A stretch of 64,000 nt of DNA, taken from NCBI RefSeq assembly GCF_020164485.1, contig NZ_JAIQZA010000007.1:1-64000 (forward strand). Direction: 5' to 3'. The translations under genes and the position numbers were made by a program. Below are positions 26,931 to 35,482 of the stretch, piece after piece; position 1 is the first letter of the stretch, and every line of letters starts with the position of its first letter. This DNA is from Salegentibacter tibetensis. GTDB taxonomy: Bacteria; Bacteroidota; Bacteroidia; Flavobacteriales; Flavobacteriaceae. The notes beneath the pieces were generated by a model. That model had not been told where the DNA came from. It ran no database searches and worked only from the letters and a program-made list of their open reading frames with translations.

Positions 26931-27804
26931 GATCCCCCAGAGTTACTACCAGATTGTCCGGAATGTTGTAATCATTTCCTTTAAACACAATCAATGCCTT
27001 TCTATGTTTTAATGAAAATAAAGATGATATTTCCTTATTAAGTGGATTCTCAAGAAAATAAATAAAAGGAGTCTTCTCTATGGCAAGGATTCTGTTTATT
27101 GCTCTCTGCAATATTTTATTATCCCCATAGGTATCACATAAAACAACCGTTTTAAGCCTTTTGATCCGATCCATTCTATAAATTGCATAAAGTAATTGCC
27201 CATCAGGCGCCGTGAATTTTACTTTTTTATAATTAGGATTTTGATACCGCCATTGTATAAACTCAAGAGAATTACCAACCCGAAAAAGATCGCTGGATGA
27301 AAGTATGTCTGAAGAATTTTCCGATTTCGGGATGTCGCTTAAGCTTTCTTCCATTCTTAATTTGGAAGGCACAATTAATCCAAATTTATATACATAATCA
27401 TGCTTGGGCTCTTTCCATCCTAATTTTAAAAATTCGGGATGACTATTGGAGTTTGGATTAGCCAACAGAATTTGATAATCATTCTTATATCCTTCCAAAC
27501 CTTTCACCATTAATTTTTTAAAAATACCCTTTCCTCGCATATCAGGTGATGTGCAGCCATCAAAGGGGCGAATACATTTAACTATTTTACCTTCCTGGTT
27601 ATAGAAGTTATACCGCATATAGAAAACCACCCCGACTATCTTATTATTAAATGTAGCAATCATAGATAAGGAAGGACCAAATGGATTATTTAAATGTTTC
27701 CAGATCAAAAATTCTCTTGTATATTTTGGCTGCAGATTCCGTTTTATTAATTCTACAACCTCATCTATCTCACTATCGTAATTTAAGGGTCTAAACTCTA
27801 GCAT
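26914..27804 (-). CDS. GNAT-family N-acetyltransferase, EPS-associated
   Basis: A 296-residue paralogue of the protein at 19791-20714. It has the N-terminal GNAT domain with WKHLNNPFGPSLSMIA, IVGVVFYMRY and the acetyl-CoA loop PDMRGKGIFKKLMVKGL, then a second half with the FIQWRYQNPNYKKVKF motif. Start and stop overlap the neighbouring GT4 genes (7 bp and 17 bp), so it is translated as part of that operon. With the deacetylase two genes upstream it could re-acylate a deacetylated amino sugar. The acyl donor and target are unknown. Confidence 0.8.
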   Translation of the reverse strand: MLEFRPLNYDSEIDEVVELIKRNLQPKYTREFLIWKHLNNPFGPSLSMIATFNNKIVGVVFYMRYNFYNQEGKIVKCIRPFDGCTSPDMRGKGIFKKLMVKGLEGYKNDYQILLANPNSNSHPEFLKLGWKEPKHDYVYKFGLIVPSKLRMEESLSDIPKSENSSDILSSSDLFRVGNSLEFIQWRYQNPNYKKVKFTAPDGQLLYAIYRMDRIKRLKTVVLCDTYGDNKILQRAINRILAIEKTPFIYFLENPLNKEISSLFSLKHRKALIVFKGNDYNIPDNLVVTLGDLEGKL

Positions 27805-28904
27805 AACTTCTTGTAAAGTTTAAGCATTTCCTGATTACTCACTTCTTCTCTAAATTTCTCTTCATAATTCTTCAAACTATTTTGTGAGAATTCAGTCATC
27901 AGTTCAGGGAAATTTTTTAGTTTTAATATAGCCTGAGCTAAAGCTTCTGTATCTTTAATATCAACAAATATCGCATTTTTATTATCTACAGCTACTTCTC
28001 TCAACACCTCTATATCGTTAGCAATGATAGGTAATCTGGCAGACTGCGCTTCAATTAAAGCTCCTCCAAGACCTTCAAATAAAGATGAAAACACAAATAT
28101 ATCAGCCATAGAAAAATATTCTGAAACATTATTGGAGAAACCGGCAAAATTAACATAGGGTTCCAAAGATCTTTCCTTTACAAAAGTTTTTAAATTAACT
28201 GTAACCCTTCCCTCAACTCCTAAAATTATTAACTGAATATCTTTTACACCCTTTCCTACCAAATTATCAATTGCTTGTAAAAGATAAATTTGACCTTTTT
28301 GATAATCCTGCCTGGCTACATTGAGAAGTGTAAAACGTCTGTTTTTTTCCTGCTCTTTATCAATCAAAACAGGTTTCCTTCCCCGGTAAACAATACTAAT
28401 ATTTTTCGGATCTATATCCAGTTCTCTTACATAATGGTTCTTAACCGAATTAGTTATACCGTGAAAATGATCAACAAATTTTTTTGCTGTAATCTTATCT
28501 ATTTGTTTATAAACCTTTAATACCCTTGCATTAACATTTTCATCAAAAAATCTTTCTTTAGAATAAGTGGAATTCACCAAACTTTCGAGATGAAAAAACT
28601 GAGCAAACAATTTTGCAAAACGGGTTCTTAAATTTGATTTAAATAAAATACTATGAACTATATCATAATCTCCATCCGTGATAATAGAGGCAATTTCTTT
28701 TGTTTGACCCCAAAAACTCTTTTTACTGAGAAACTGGATGTCATAGCCTTTATCCATCATTTCCTGGTGAAAACCTTCAGGAAAATAATATAGACATACA
28801 ATTTTAAAATCAACATCATTGTCATAAAGGTAATTACATAAAACCTGAGTAGATCTTTCTGCTCCTCCACCTCCAAGAGAGTCAATTATAAATAATATCT
28901 TCAT
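27798..28904 (-). CDS. GT4 glycosyltransferase
   Basis: A 368-residue GT-B enzyme with the acceptor-side motif KILFIIDSLGGGGAERSTQV, central YDIVHSILFKSNLRTRF, donor-side TLLNVARQDYQKGQIYLL and the EX7E motif FSSLFEGLGGALIEAQSARLP. It overlaps the deacetylase gene by 4 bp upstream and the GNAT gene by 7 bp downstream, so tight translational coupling is expected. The Gly-rich GGGGAE loop is typical of GT4 enzymes in EPS loci. Confidence 0.9.
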   Translation of the reverse strand: MKILFIIDSLGGGGAERSTQVLCNYLYDNDVDFKIVCLYYFPEGFHQEMMDKGYDIQFLSKKSFWGQTKEIASIITDGDYDIVHSILFKSNLRTRFAKLFAQFFHLESLVNSTYSKERFFDENVNARVLKVYKQIDKITAKKFVDHFHGITNSVKNHYVRELDIDPKNISIVYRGRKPVLIDKEQEKNRRFTLLNVARQDYQKGQIYLLQAIDNLVGKGVKDIQLIILGVEGRVTVNLKTFVKERSLEPYVNFAGFSNNVSEYFSMADIFVFSSLFEGLGGALIEAQSARLPIIANDIEVLREVAVDNKNAIFVDIKDTEALAQAILKLKNFPELMTEFSQNSLKNYEEKFREEVSNQEMLKLYKKLC

Positions 28905-29662
28905 AGTCTTTTCTTTAATTTAGCAAGCATCTTTGTAACCGGTAATATTTTAGTATGCCAACCGCTAAGTATTAATTTAAACTTCCACATAGGAGTAGTA
29001 TCATTGACGACTAAACGGGAAATCCTAAGAGGATTGAAGTTCTTCTTTCTATTTATTTTATGGTCAAATAAAAATGCCTTTTTTACACCAAATTTTTTAA
29101 GAACTTCTTCAGATTTCTGTGAGTAATTACCATTTGGATAGGCAAATATATCAGACGTAAATCCTGATTCCTTTAAAACATTTAAAGATTGTACCATTTC
29201 AGTTTCCAATTCTTCCTGAGTACATTGATCAAATAAGGGATGAGTATGGGAGTGATTTGCAATTATAATACCGGCATCTTGCATCTCCCTCAATTGCGAA
29301 GTAGTTAATTGTTTATATTTTAAAATAGGTTTAGCAGATGTACCCCGTAATTCTTCTAAATAAGCTTCACGTTCTTTATTAGGCCAACCTTTTACCTCCC
29401 AAACTTTTTTATTACCCTCCACTTTTCCTAAATAATATTCAATTTCGTCCCACCAGAAAGGTTGATCGGAATCAATTAAAGATGTTATGATAAATAAAAT
29501 ACAAGAAATATCATATTTTAGAATTATTTTATAAGCATTTTCATAAAAAGAGATATCCCCATCATCTACAGTTAACAATACATCTTTCCCTTCAAGGAAT
29601 TTGAGTTGATTTTCAAATAATTCCGGATTATTAATAGTATGGTATGCAAGTATCGTTTTCAA
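28901..29662 (-). CDS. Polysaccharide deacetylase (short NodB-type)
   Basis: A 253-residue CE4-like protein without a signal peptide. The first motif is VLLTVDDGDISFYENAY (TxDDG), the metal-binding HxxxH is in IANHSHTHPLF, and later come FAYPNGNYSQ and a basic C-terminus. It acts presumably in the cytoplasm on a nucleotide- or lipid-linked amino sugar. It starts a tightly overlapping block (deacetylase, GT4, GNAT, double GT4) following the candidate nonulosonate transferase by 47 bp. It differs from the deacetylase at 16623-17582 in length and in its DDG motif. Confidence 0.82.
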   Translation of the reverse strand: MKTILAYHTINNPELFENQLKFLEGKDVLLTVDDGDISFYENAYKIILKYDISCILFIITSLIDSDQPFWWDEIEYYLGKVEGNKKVWEVKGWPNKEREAYLEELRGTSAKPILKYKQLTTSQLREMQDAGIIIANHSHTHPLFDQCTQEELETEMVQSLNVLKESGFTSDIFAYPNGNYSQKSEEVLKKFGVKKAFLFDHKINRKKNFNPLRISRLVVNDTTPMWKFKLILSGWHTKILPVTKMLAKLKKRL

Positions 29663-29709
29663 GAATTTAATTTTTATAAATTTCTAAAATAATTGGGAGT
29701 AAAATATAC

Positions 29710-30825
29710 TCAGCTTACTAGCCGTTTATAACAGTCTTCAAAATCTTTATCAATCCTCAAATATTCCCTTTTTATATAATTTTTATCTAAATTGTTTAAT
29801 ATATCTATTTTTTCTTTTATTTCTTTTACATCCTGTATATTTTCAGCACTTGTATATAAAGAATAATTTCCCACCTCAATAGCTGAAAATTTTTCTAAAG
29901 AAAGCTGTAATACCCGACAACCTTCTGCCATTGCTTCAATCATCAGAGTTGAAACCGCACCAATCACCAAACCATAATCTTTTAAATTAATTCTATTTGT
30001 AAATAAAACATCATTGTTTTCTAAAGCTGCATCAAATTGAGCAGATGGTAACGCACGAGGGTGCTTTTTAAATACAAATTCATTGTACATAGTGTTCTTC
30101 TTTAAATATTGTACCATTTGTAACACCTTTTCTCCATATTCTCTATCAAAATCTGTATCAATTTTATTTAAAGATTCACCCACAATTAAAACTTTATTAG
30201 AAGTGTTCAGGTTCTTTATCTCTTTAAATAAATATGTGGGTAAGACATGAACTTTTTCAGGTAGCATCCCTAAAGAAATATAATTTTGAGCAAGAAAATC
30301 ACTCCATACAATAGATCTACTTGCTTTCACCCTGAATTCGAATTCATATGGTTTATAGTCAAGTTGATATAAACCATGTTGAATGATATAGTATTTACTA
30401 TTATCATTTTTGTCTTCACATAATTTTGCTAAAAACGGGCTTAAAATAGAAGGACCGCAGTTTAAAATTGTAATATTTCCAGATTTAAAGTAACACTGTA
30501 AATATTCATAACCCTTCCTTGCAGCCCATACACGAACTCCAATAGATGGAGCTATGTATCCTAGCTGAACATAAAATAAGGCTATTTTTAAGTATGAGGA
30601 TTTATTTATGTCTAAATCTATAGCATCTGAAAATATTTTTTTAATCTCCGGTTTAGGATGTAACAAAAACGTTCTAGCATCGGTTCTCACCAATTTAACT
30701 TTAAAAATATACAGAAAATTTTTTAGTATAGAACGCCCGGCTAGTCGTTTTTTCCTCTTTCGGAATTCTGGGAAACCTCTTTCCATTGAATTATAGGCGG
30801 TTGTAACAAAATTTTCATCTAACAT
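29710..30825 (-). CDS. Candidate nonulosonate (sialyltransferase-like) GT-B glycosyltransferase
   Basis: A 371-residue protein I cannot place in a named family. Secondary-structure-like patterning is GT-B. It contains KYYIIQHGLYQLDYKPYEF, KVLIVGESLNKID, the HP motif in FVFKKHPRALPS, and a Ser/Thr motif in VIGAVSTLMIEAMAEG followed by the late Glu. HP plus a downstream S-S/T motif is the signature of bacterial sialyltransferases and polysialyltransferases (GT38, GT52, GT80) and of some capsule GT-B enzymes. It is the next gene after the PseI-like synthase (187 bp gap), so transfer of a CMP-nonulosonate is a reasonable proposal. CDP-glycerol transferase-like or other GT-B functions remain possible. 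Confidence 0.55.
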   Translation of the reverse strand: MLDENFVTTAYNSMERGFPEFRKRKKRLAGRSILKNFLYIFKVKLVRTDARTFLLHPKPEIKKIFSDAIDLDINKSSYLKIALFYVQLGYIAPSIGVRVWAARKGYEYLQCYFKSGNITILNCGPSILSPFLAKLCEDKNDNSKYYIIQHGLYQLDYKPYEFEFRVKASRSIVWSDFLAQNYISLGMLPEKVHVLPTYLFKEIKNLNTSNKVLIVGESLNKIDTDFDREYGEKVLQMVQYLKKNTMYNEFVFKKHPRALPSAQFDAALENNDVLFTNRINLKDYGLVIGAVSTLMIEAMAEGCRVLQLSLEKFSAIEVGNYSLYTSAENIQDVKEIKEKIDILNNLDKNYIKREYLRIDKDFEDCYKRLVS

Positions 30826-31012
30826 AGCTTCATTTAAATTAATTCTCTAAAATTTGACTTTAATTTTATTACAACCCTGTAGTACTGATCTAAAAGTTAC
30901 CGCATACATTCGGTTTACCAGAACGAATAAGCGATCCACTTATAACTAAATCTGAAAAAAAATTAATTCACAAATTTAAATTATTCAGATCATTCAATTT
31001 GGCCCAAATTAA

Positions 31013-32038
31013 TCATTGAGAAAATCTTTCACCTTTCTCCCAATTTTTATTTGCTCTTTTACCCAAAAAATCTTTTAAATATTTAGGATGCATCCCAAAG
31101 CCGGGACGTATAGAACGTAAGTTTTTCTCTGTAAAGACCTCACCCGCTTTTATATCTTTTGCGATGTATAAAGAGCGCGAGAAATCCTTTCCTTTCTTTT
31201 GTTTTTCAGTTAACCTATAATCCACTTGCCCTATAGCTTTTTCTGCTTCTCTCACTGCTTTTACCATTTCTGTGAATTCCTGTTCATCCATGGAAAAGGA
31301 AGCATCCGGCCCACCTATGCTCTTATCCAATATAAAGTGTTTTTCTATTATTTTAGCACCCATTGCGGTAGCTACAATAGGGACAGTACTCCCCAGTGTA
31401 TGATCTGACAGACCAGAGATTACATTGTAACGTTCTGCTAAATCTGTTACCATTATCATATTAGCTTCTTCAATAGGTGCCGGATAAGAGGAAGTACATT
31501 TCAAAAGAGCTATATCTTTATTTCCCATTCTATGGCAGGCATCCAGAGCAAGTTCAATATCCTCCTGTTCTGCAATACCGGTCGAAATTATTACGGGTTT
31601 CCCTTTTGAAGCCGTATATTCTATAAGGGGGATGTCAGTGATTTCAAAAGATGCAATTTTATAAGCAGGTACCTTTAAATCTTCCAAAAAATCTACGGCA
31701 GTTTTATCAAAGGGCGAGGAAAAACATATTAAGCCTTCTTCCGAAGCAGCCTCAAAAATTGTCTTATGCCATTCCCAGGGCGTATAGGCCTCCTGGTATA
31801 AATCGTATAGATTTTTACCTTCCCAAATAGTTCCTTTAATTAAGAAATCCTCTTTTTGTGAGTCTAAAGTAATTGTCTCAGGTGTATATGTCTGTAGTTT
31901 AATACAATCGGCTCCTGCCCTCTTGGCTGCTTTAATTGTTTTTAAAGCAGTTTCAATACTTCCATTATGGTTAGCAGATAACTCAGCAATTATAAAAATA
32001 GCATTATCTCCTCCTATGTATTTATTTCCTATTTTCAT
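31013..32038 (-). CDS. pseI: PseI/NeuB-family nonulosonic acid synthase
   Basis: Condenses phosphoenolpyruvate with a 6-carbon amino sugar to give a nine-carbon nonulosonic acid. The 341-residue length and layout are those of the NeuB family: a TIM barrel with IIAELSANHNGS at the start, GADCIKLQTYTPETI, SSPFDKTAVDFLEDL, YKIASFEITDIPLI, STGIAEQEDIELAL, LLKCTSSYPAPIEEANM, the SGLSDHTLG metal/PEP region and IIEKHFILDKSIGGPDASFS. These are followed by a C-terminal antifreeze-like (SAF) domain from SRSLYIAKDIKAGEVFTE. SPFDKTAVDFLE and the KIASFE sequence favour PseI (pseudaminic acid) over true NeuB. It overlaps the double-GNAT gene by 4 bp. Confidence 0.92.
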   Translation of the reverse strand: MKIGNKYIGGDNAIFIIAELSANHNGSIETALKTIKAAKRAGADCIKLQTYTPETITLDSQKEDFLIKGTIWEGKNLYDLYQEAYTPWEWHKTIFEAASEEGLICFSSPFDKTAVDFLEDLKVPAYKIASFEITDIPLIEYTASKGKPVIISTGIAEQEDIELALDACHRMGNKDIALLKCTSSYPAPIEEANMIMVTDLAERYNVISGLSDHTLGSTVPIVATAMGAKIIEKHFILDKSIGGPDASFSMDEQEFTEMVKAVREAEKAIGQVDYRLTEKQKKGKDFSRSLYIAKDIKAGEVFTEKNLRSIRPGFGMHPKYLKDFLGKRANKNWEKGERFSQ

Positions 32039-33042
32039 TTTATGATTTTTTCAAATTTAAATTCCGAAGGATTATCAGCTACATTTCTAAATGACAATTT
32101 TTCAAAAATTCTTACCGATGCTAAATTCTTTTCTAATACATAACCATAAACCTTCTGAACTGACGTTCTATTTTTTTGAAGAAATTTTATCCCATTTTCA
32201 AGTAAATATGTTCCGAGCCCTTTACCTGTAAAATTCGGATCAAGTAAATAATTTATTTTTGCAATATGATCTTTCTCAATATCAAATCTTATAGAGCCCG
32301 CCGCATTACCATTAACCTCCAGCATATAATATTCACTATTCGAATTTTCCAATGTAGAGAAAAACCAGCTTGCATGTTCCTTTAAAGTAATTTTATTTTT
32401 ATTAAAGGAAAACTTTCTAACATTTGGATCATTGGCCCAACCATAGGTTACATATAAATCTGCAACTTGAATGTCACGTATTTCCTTCTCTCTATTAATC
32501 TTCGAATGAATTTTAACGCTAATAAACCTATCGTCAAAAAAACAATGCTCCTTGAGTTCGGCATTGAGACCAAATCCAGATTTTTTTAAGGCAGTATAAA
32601 GTCTTGGCCTTAAATCAAAGGCATAGGTAAAGATTTTATGAAGCTTTAATTCTTTAAAAGCAACTTCTTCTAATAAGTCCAAAATAATTTCCCAATGAAA
32701 TTCGAAAAACTCTTTTTCAAGTTCTGTATTCATTATAAAAGAAATTTCTGCGTTCTTGTCTATCCAGTTTATATGTACAAGACCACCGTAACCAATACAT
32801 TTTTCCCCTTCCAGATAAGAAAATAACAATTGTTCAGGTTTTTCTTCTTCAAATAGTCTAGCTACTACTTTATCAAAATAACTATCCTGTTTCTCTCTGG
32901 TAAGAGGCTCATTTTGACGTAAATGATACATTTGTTCATTACGCCATTTCATTATATCATAACGGTCCTTTGAACGAATAGGAACAATAGCGTAGTTCCC
33001 CAAAGAGAACTGTTGTTTATTTAGAATTCTATAATTCTTCAT
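32035..33042 (-). CDS. Double GNAT protein of the nonulosonate pathway (PseH-like)
   Basis: A 335-residue protein with two GNAT folds. The N-terminal one (residues 15-175) contains IMKWRNEQMYHLRQNEPLT, IGYGGLVHINWIDKNAEISF and KIFTYAFDLRP. The C-terminal one (residues 180-335) contains YGWANDPNVRKFSFNKNKIT, AAGSIRFDI, INYLLDPNFTGKGLGTYL (acetyl-CoA loop) and VLEKNLASVRIFEKLSF. The second domain resembles the GNAT module that is often fused to PseG hydrolases. One of the domains probably does the PseH step (4-amino acetylation); the other could add a different acyl group. Overlaps of 14 bp and 4 bp with its neighbours place it firmly in the operon. Confidence 0.8.
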   Translation of the reverse strand: MKNYRILNKQQFSLGNYAIVPIRSKDRYDIMKWRNEQMYHLRQNEPLTREKQDSYFDKVVARLFEEEKPEQLLFSYLEGEKCIGYGGLVHINWIDKNAEISFIMNTELEKEFFEFHWEIILDLLEEVAFKELKLHKIFTYAFDLRPRLYTALKKSGFGLNAELKEHCFFDDRFISVKIHSKINREKEIRDIQVADLYVTYGWANDPNVRKFSFNKNKITLKEHASWFFSTLENSNSEYYMLEVNGNAAGSIRFDIEKDHIAKINYLLDPNFTGKGLGTYLLENGIKFLQKNRTSVQKVYGYVLEKNLASVRIFEKLSFRNVADNPSEFKFEKIIK

Positions 33043-33886
33043 TTTTATCTTTTAAAAAAGAGGAGAGTCTGTTAAGCTCATACTCCTGAAGCAAAGGCCC
33101 TATTTCCTTTATTTCTTCTTTCAATGATTTATAAACCTTTTTTTGGTAATTAGTTTTATTCACCTGGAACAACCAATTGAAATGTTCCTTGCAGTATTTA
33201 ATTAAATCTAAACCTATAGGAAATTTGCCTTTCTCTGCAATTGAAAAAATAGCAGATAATACCAAATAATCAGAAGGATAATCAATAGTTAAACGCAGTT
33301 CTTCTAAATTTTCATTTTCATTTTCATTAACTTCAAAAGTTGATGTATTATAATTTCCACTTTCTCTCAAGAATAAGGTAACATGTTCTTCATCTTCTTT
33401 TTTAAGGTCTTCAGACTCTAAACTTAATAAAGCTTGTTTGGTAATTATTTCAAAATTCATTCCCGTAGGCAATCCTCTTGTTATAGTATAATCAACTTCA
33501 GAATTAGCATGTGCTACAAGGCTTTTTTCAAGAAAGTTGGTGTCTATTATAGGATTATCTCCTGTTAAACGAACAACATAATCAAACTCATCCCTCTTTA
33601 AAATATCAATAAAACGGCTTAATACATTATCCTCAGATCCTCTATAACAGTTTACATTATTAGTTTCACAAAAGGCTTCCAAAGGGTCATTTGCAGTATC
33701 TAAGGAAGTTGCTATATAAATTTGCATTTGAACTTTGAGTTTTTTTAGACCCTCAACTATTCGAAATAATATACTTTTATCTGATCCTATCGGCATAGGC
33801 ATTAGAATTTTACCGGGTAAGCGTATAGATGCCATCCTAGCCTGGATAATAAAAGCTATTTTTTTATTTTGAAGTCCATCCACCAT
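33029..33886 (-). CDS. SpsF/PseF-like CMP-nonulosonate cytidylyltransferase
   Basis: Activates the nonulosonic acid with CTP. The nucleotidyltransferase N-terminus is clear: IAFIIQARMASIRLPGKILM, then IATSLDTANDPLEAFC, VNCYRGSEDNVLSRF and YVVRLTGDNPIID, all hallmarks of the SpsF group of cytidylyltransferases. An open frame extends back to 33952, but that extension (LLSYLQMHLILSQ) lies inside the SDR gene and is out of keeping with the family. The ATG at 33886 (MVDGLQNKKIAFII) is preferred and still overlaps the SDR stop by 23 bp. The C-terminal 80 residues are charged and less conserved. Confidence 0.87.
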   Translation of the reverse strand: MVDGLQNKKIAFIIQARMASIRLPGKILMPMPIGSDKSILFRIVEGLKKLKVQMQIYIATSLDTANDPLEAFCETNNVNCYRGSEDNVLSRFIDILKRDEFDYVVRLTGDNPIIDTNFLEKSLVAHANSEVDYTITRGLPTGMNFEIITKQALLSLESEDLKKEDEEHVTLFLRESGNYNTSTFEVNENENENLEELRLTIDYPSDYLVLSAIFSIAEKGKFPIGLDLIKYCKEHFNWLFQVNKTNYQKKVYKSLKEEIKEIGPLLQEYELNRLSSFLKDKNEEL

Positions 33887-34661
33887 CAACTGTAAAATTT
33901 TGTCCTGTGATAAAATCAGATGCATCTGAAGATAGGAAAGTAAATATACCACCTAAATCTTCAGGTTGTCCAATTCTATCCAAACAGGTTCTTTGTTTCA
34001 ATTCATTTATAAATTCTAAATCCTCCTGAACTTTCTGTGAAGGAAATGGGCCTGGACTTACCGCATTTACCTTAATATTCCATTTACCAAGGTAGGCCGC
34101 ATAGTATTTTGTCAGTTGGATTACACCAGCTTTGGCTGCCCCGTAATGAGGAGGGTTTAAAAATTTTGGTGATTCATCATATATCTTAAAGTCTGGCGCT
34201 ACCATTCCGTACATAGAAGAAACATTAATAATTTTTCCTTCTCCGGCTCTTTTGAAATATGGTATTATCTCTCTAATTGTTCTGAAAACTGAATTTAGGT
34301 TTCCATCTATACCTTGTGCCCAATCTTCGTCATTCATCTTTTCAGGAGATTGTCCAGTTAAATAAAAAGCGTTATTGATTAAAGCATTGACAGTGCTAGT
34401 TTGAGAAATTTCAGAAAAAGCTTTTTTAATACTTTTTGTTTCTGAAATATCACAAAACTCGAACAAAAGGTTTTTATCTAAATTCTCATTTCCTTCAAAA
34501 ACTTTATAAAATTTGTTCTCATCTCTACCAAGCACAAAAACCCTGGCATTATGAGAAAGTAAACTTTCTGTAATGGCTTTTCCCAAATAACCATATCCTC
34601 CAGTAATTAAGATTACTTTCTTGTTTAGGTTTATACTAAAGGTGTTCTCTAATTTGGCCAT
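33864..34661 (-). CDS. SDR-family oxidoreductase of the nonulosonate operon (PtmA-like)
   Basis: A classical short-chain dehydrogenase of 265 residues: the NAD(P)-binding motif LITGGYGYLGKAI, the NNA-like segment ALINNAF, the catalytic Ser in INVSSMYGM, YxxxK in HYGAAKAGVIQL, and the SPG/TVDGGW ending usual in this family. Related SDRs (PtmA type) occur beside CMP-nonulosonate genes in Campylobacter legionaminic acid loci. Its role here could be to change the oxidation state of a precursor or of the finished acid, together with the aldo/keto reductase encoded just upstream (13 bp overlap). Substrate not established. Confidence 0.87.
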   Translation of the reverse strand: MAKLENTFSINLNKKVILITGGYGYLGKAITESLLSHNARVFVLGRDENKFYKVFEGNENLDKNLLFEFCDISETKSIKKAFSEISQTSTVNALINNAFYLTGQSPEKMNDEDWAQGIDGNLNSVFRTIREIIPYFKRAGEGKIINVSSMYGMVAPDFKIYDESPKFLNPPHYGAAKAGVIQLTKYYAAYLGKWNIKVNAVSPGPFPSQKVQEDLEFINELKQRTCLDRIGQPEDLGGIFTFLSSDASDFITGQNFTVDGGWTSK

Positions 34662-35482
34662 CTTGAGGGTATTAAAATATTGTCAGCTATTTTATTTTCT
34701 AATTCAGGTAAATCAGGTGCATTTTTTAAATTCTCAATATTTTGCACCAACTGTAATTCATTTTCTACGCCGATAATTACTTTATCAATAAAAGGTTTTT
34801 CCAGCACAAACTTTAAGAGACCTCCGTTTAAAAAAGATTTTTTTTGAAGTTCAATTAATAGAGGCTTCACTTCATTAAAAAAATTATCCAGTTTATGGGG
34901 ATTCATAAAAAATACGCCCTGTAAAAAAGCCGATCTCGTATGAATTTCACAACCTTTACTTTTAAGGTCTTTCATAGCACTTTCAAACCTCCTGTCAAAG
35001 TAATTATAAGGAACCTGAACTAAGTCTGGATAATATTCTTTTTCCAAAAGCCGTTCTAGTTCATTAGGCTCATTAACTGAAAATCCAATTTTAGCTACCT
35101 TTCCCTCTACTTTAAATTCTAATAATTCTTCCCATTGTTCCGGGTGATCTAAGATATCCATCGGGCGATGGGCAAGATATCCGTAAAATGAATTGAGTCT
35201 AAGTTTTTTAAGGCTTTGGTTGAGTTGGTCTGAAATACATTGCTCCTTTGTTGGGGGCATAAATTTAGATACCGTTTTAAAATAAGATAGGTTATTTTTC
35301 CCAAGTACGTCTTCAGAGCTTCCATAAGCAGAGGCTGAATCCAGGACTTCTATCTTATAAGATTTAGCAATATCAAGAATTTTAGTAACTTCCTCTGGAG
35401 GGGTTTGTCCCTTATTATTAGATATACCATACGGAAGTCCAAACTGAACAGTTCCTAAGCCCAATTTTTCCCTAACCTTCAT
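34649..35482 (-). CDS. Aldo/keto reductase of the nonulosonate operon
   Basis: A 277-residue TIM-barrel oxidoreductase. The family start is KLGLGTVQFGLPYGISN. The catalytic tetrad is visible as Asp and Tyr in VLDSASAYGSSE, Lys in YFKTVSKF and His in GYLAHRPMD. NADPH-contacting residues fall in the late IIGVENELQLVQNIENL segment. It overlaps both neighbours (11 bp with the aminotransferase, 13 bp with the SDR). Aldo/keto reductases of this subgroup are often found next to SDR and SpsF-like genes in Bacteroidota surface-sugar operons, but their step is not defined. Confidence 0.87.
   Translation of the reverse strand: MKVREKLGLGTVQFGLPYGISNNKGQTPPEEVTKILDIAKSYKIEVLDSASAYGSSEDVLGKNNLSYFKTVSKFMPPTKEQCISDQLNQSLKKLRLNSFYGYLAHRPMDILDHPEQWEELLEFKVEGKVAKIGFSVNEPNELERLLEKEYYPDLVQVPYNYFDRRFESAMKDLKSKGCEIHTRSAFLQGVFFMNPHKLDNFFNEVKPLLIELQKKSFLNGGLLKFVLEKPFIDKVIIGVENELQLVQNIENLKNAPDLPELENKIADNILIPSRWPN

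Noticed and set aside
33887-33952. Longer start for the cytidylyltransferase
   Set aside because: The extra 22 residues lie within the SDR gene and are not part of the nucleotidyltransferase fold; the ATG at 33886 places the IIQAR motif at the normal distance.
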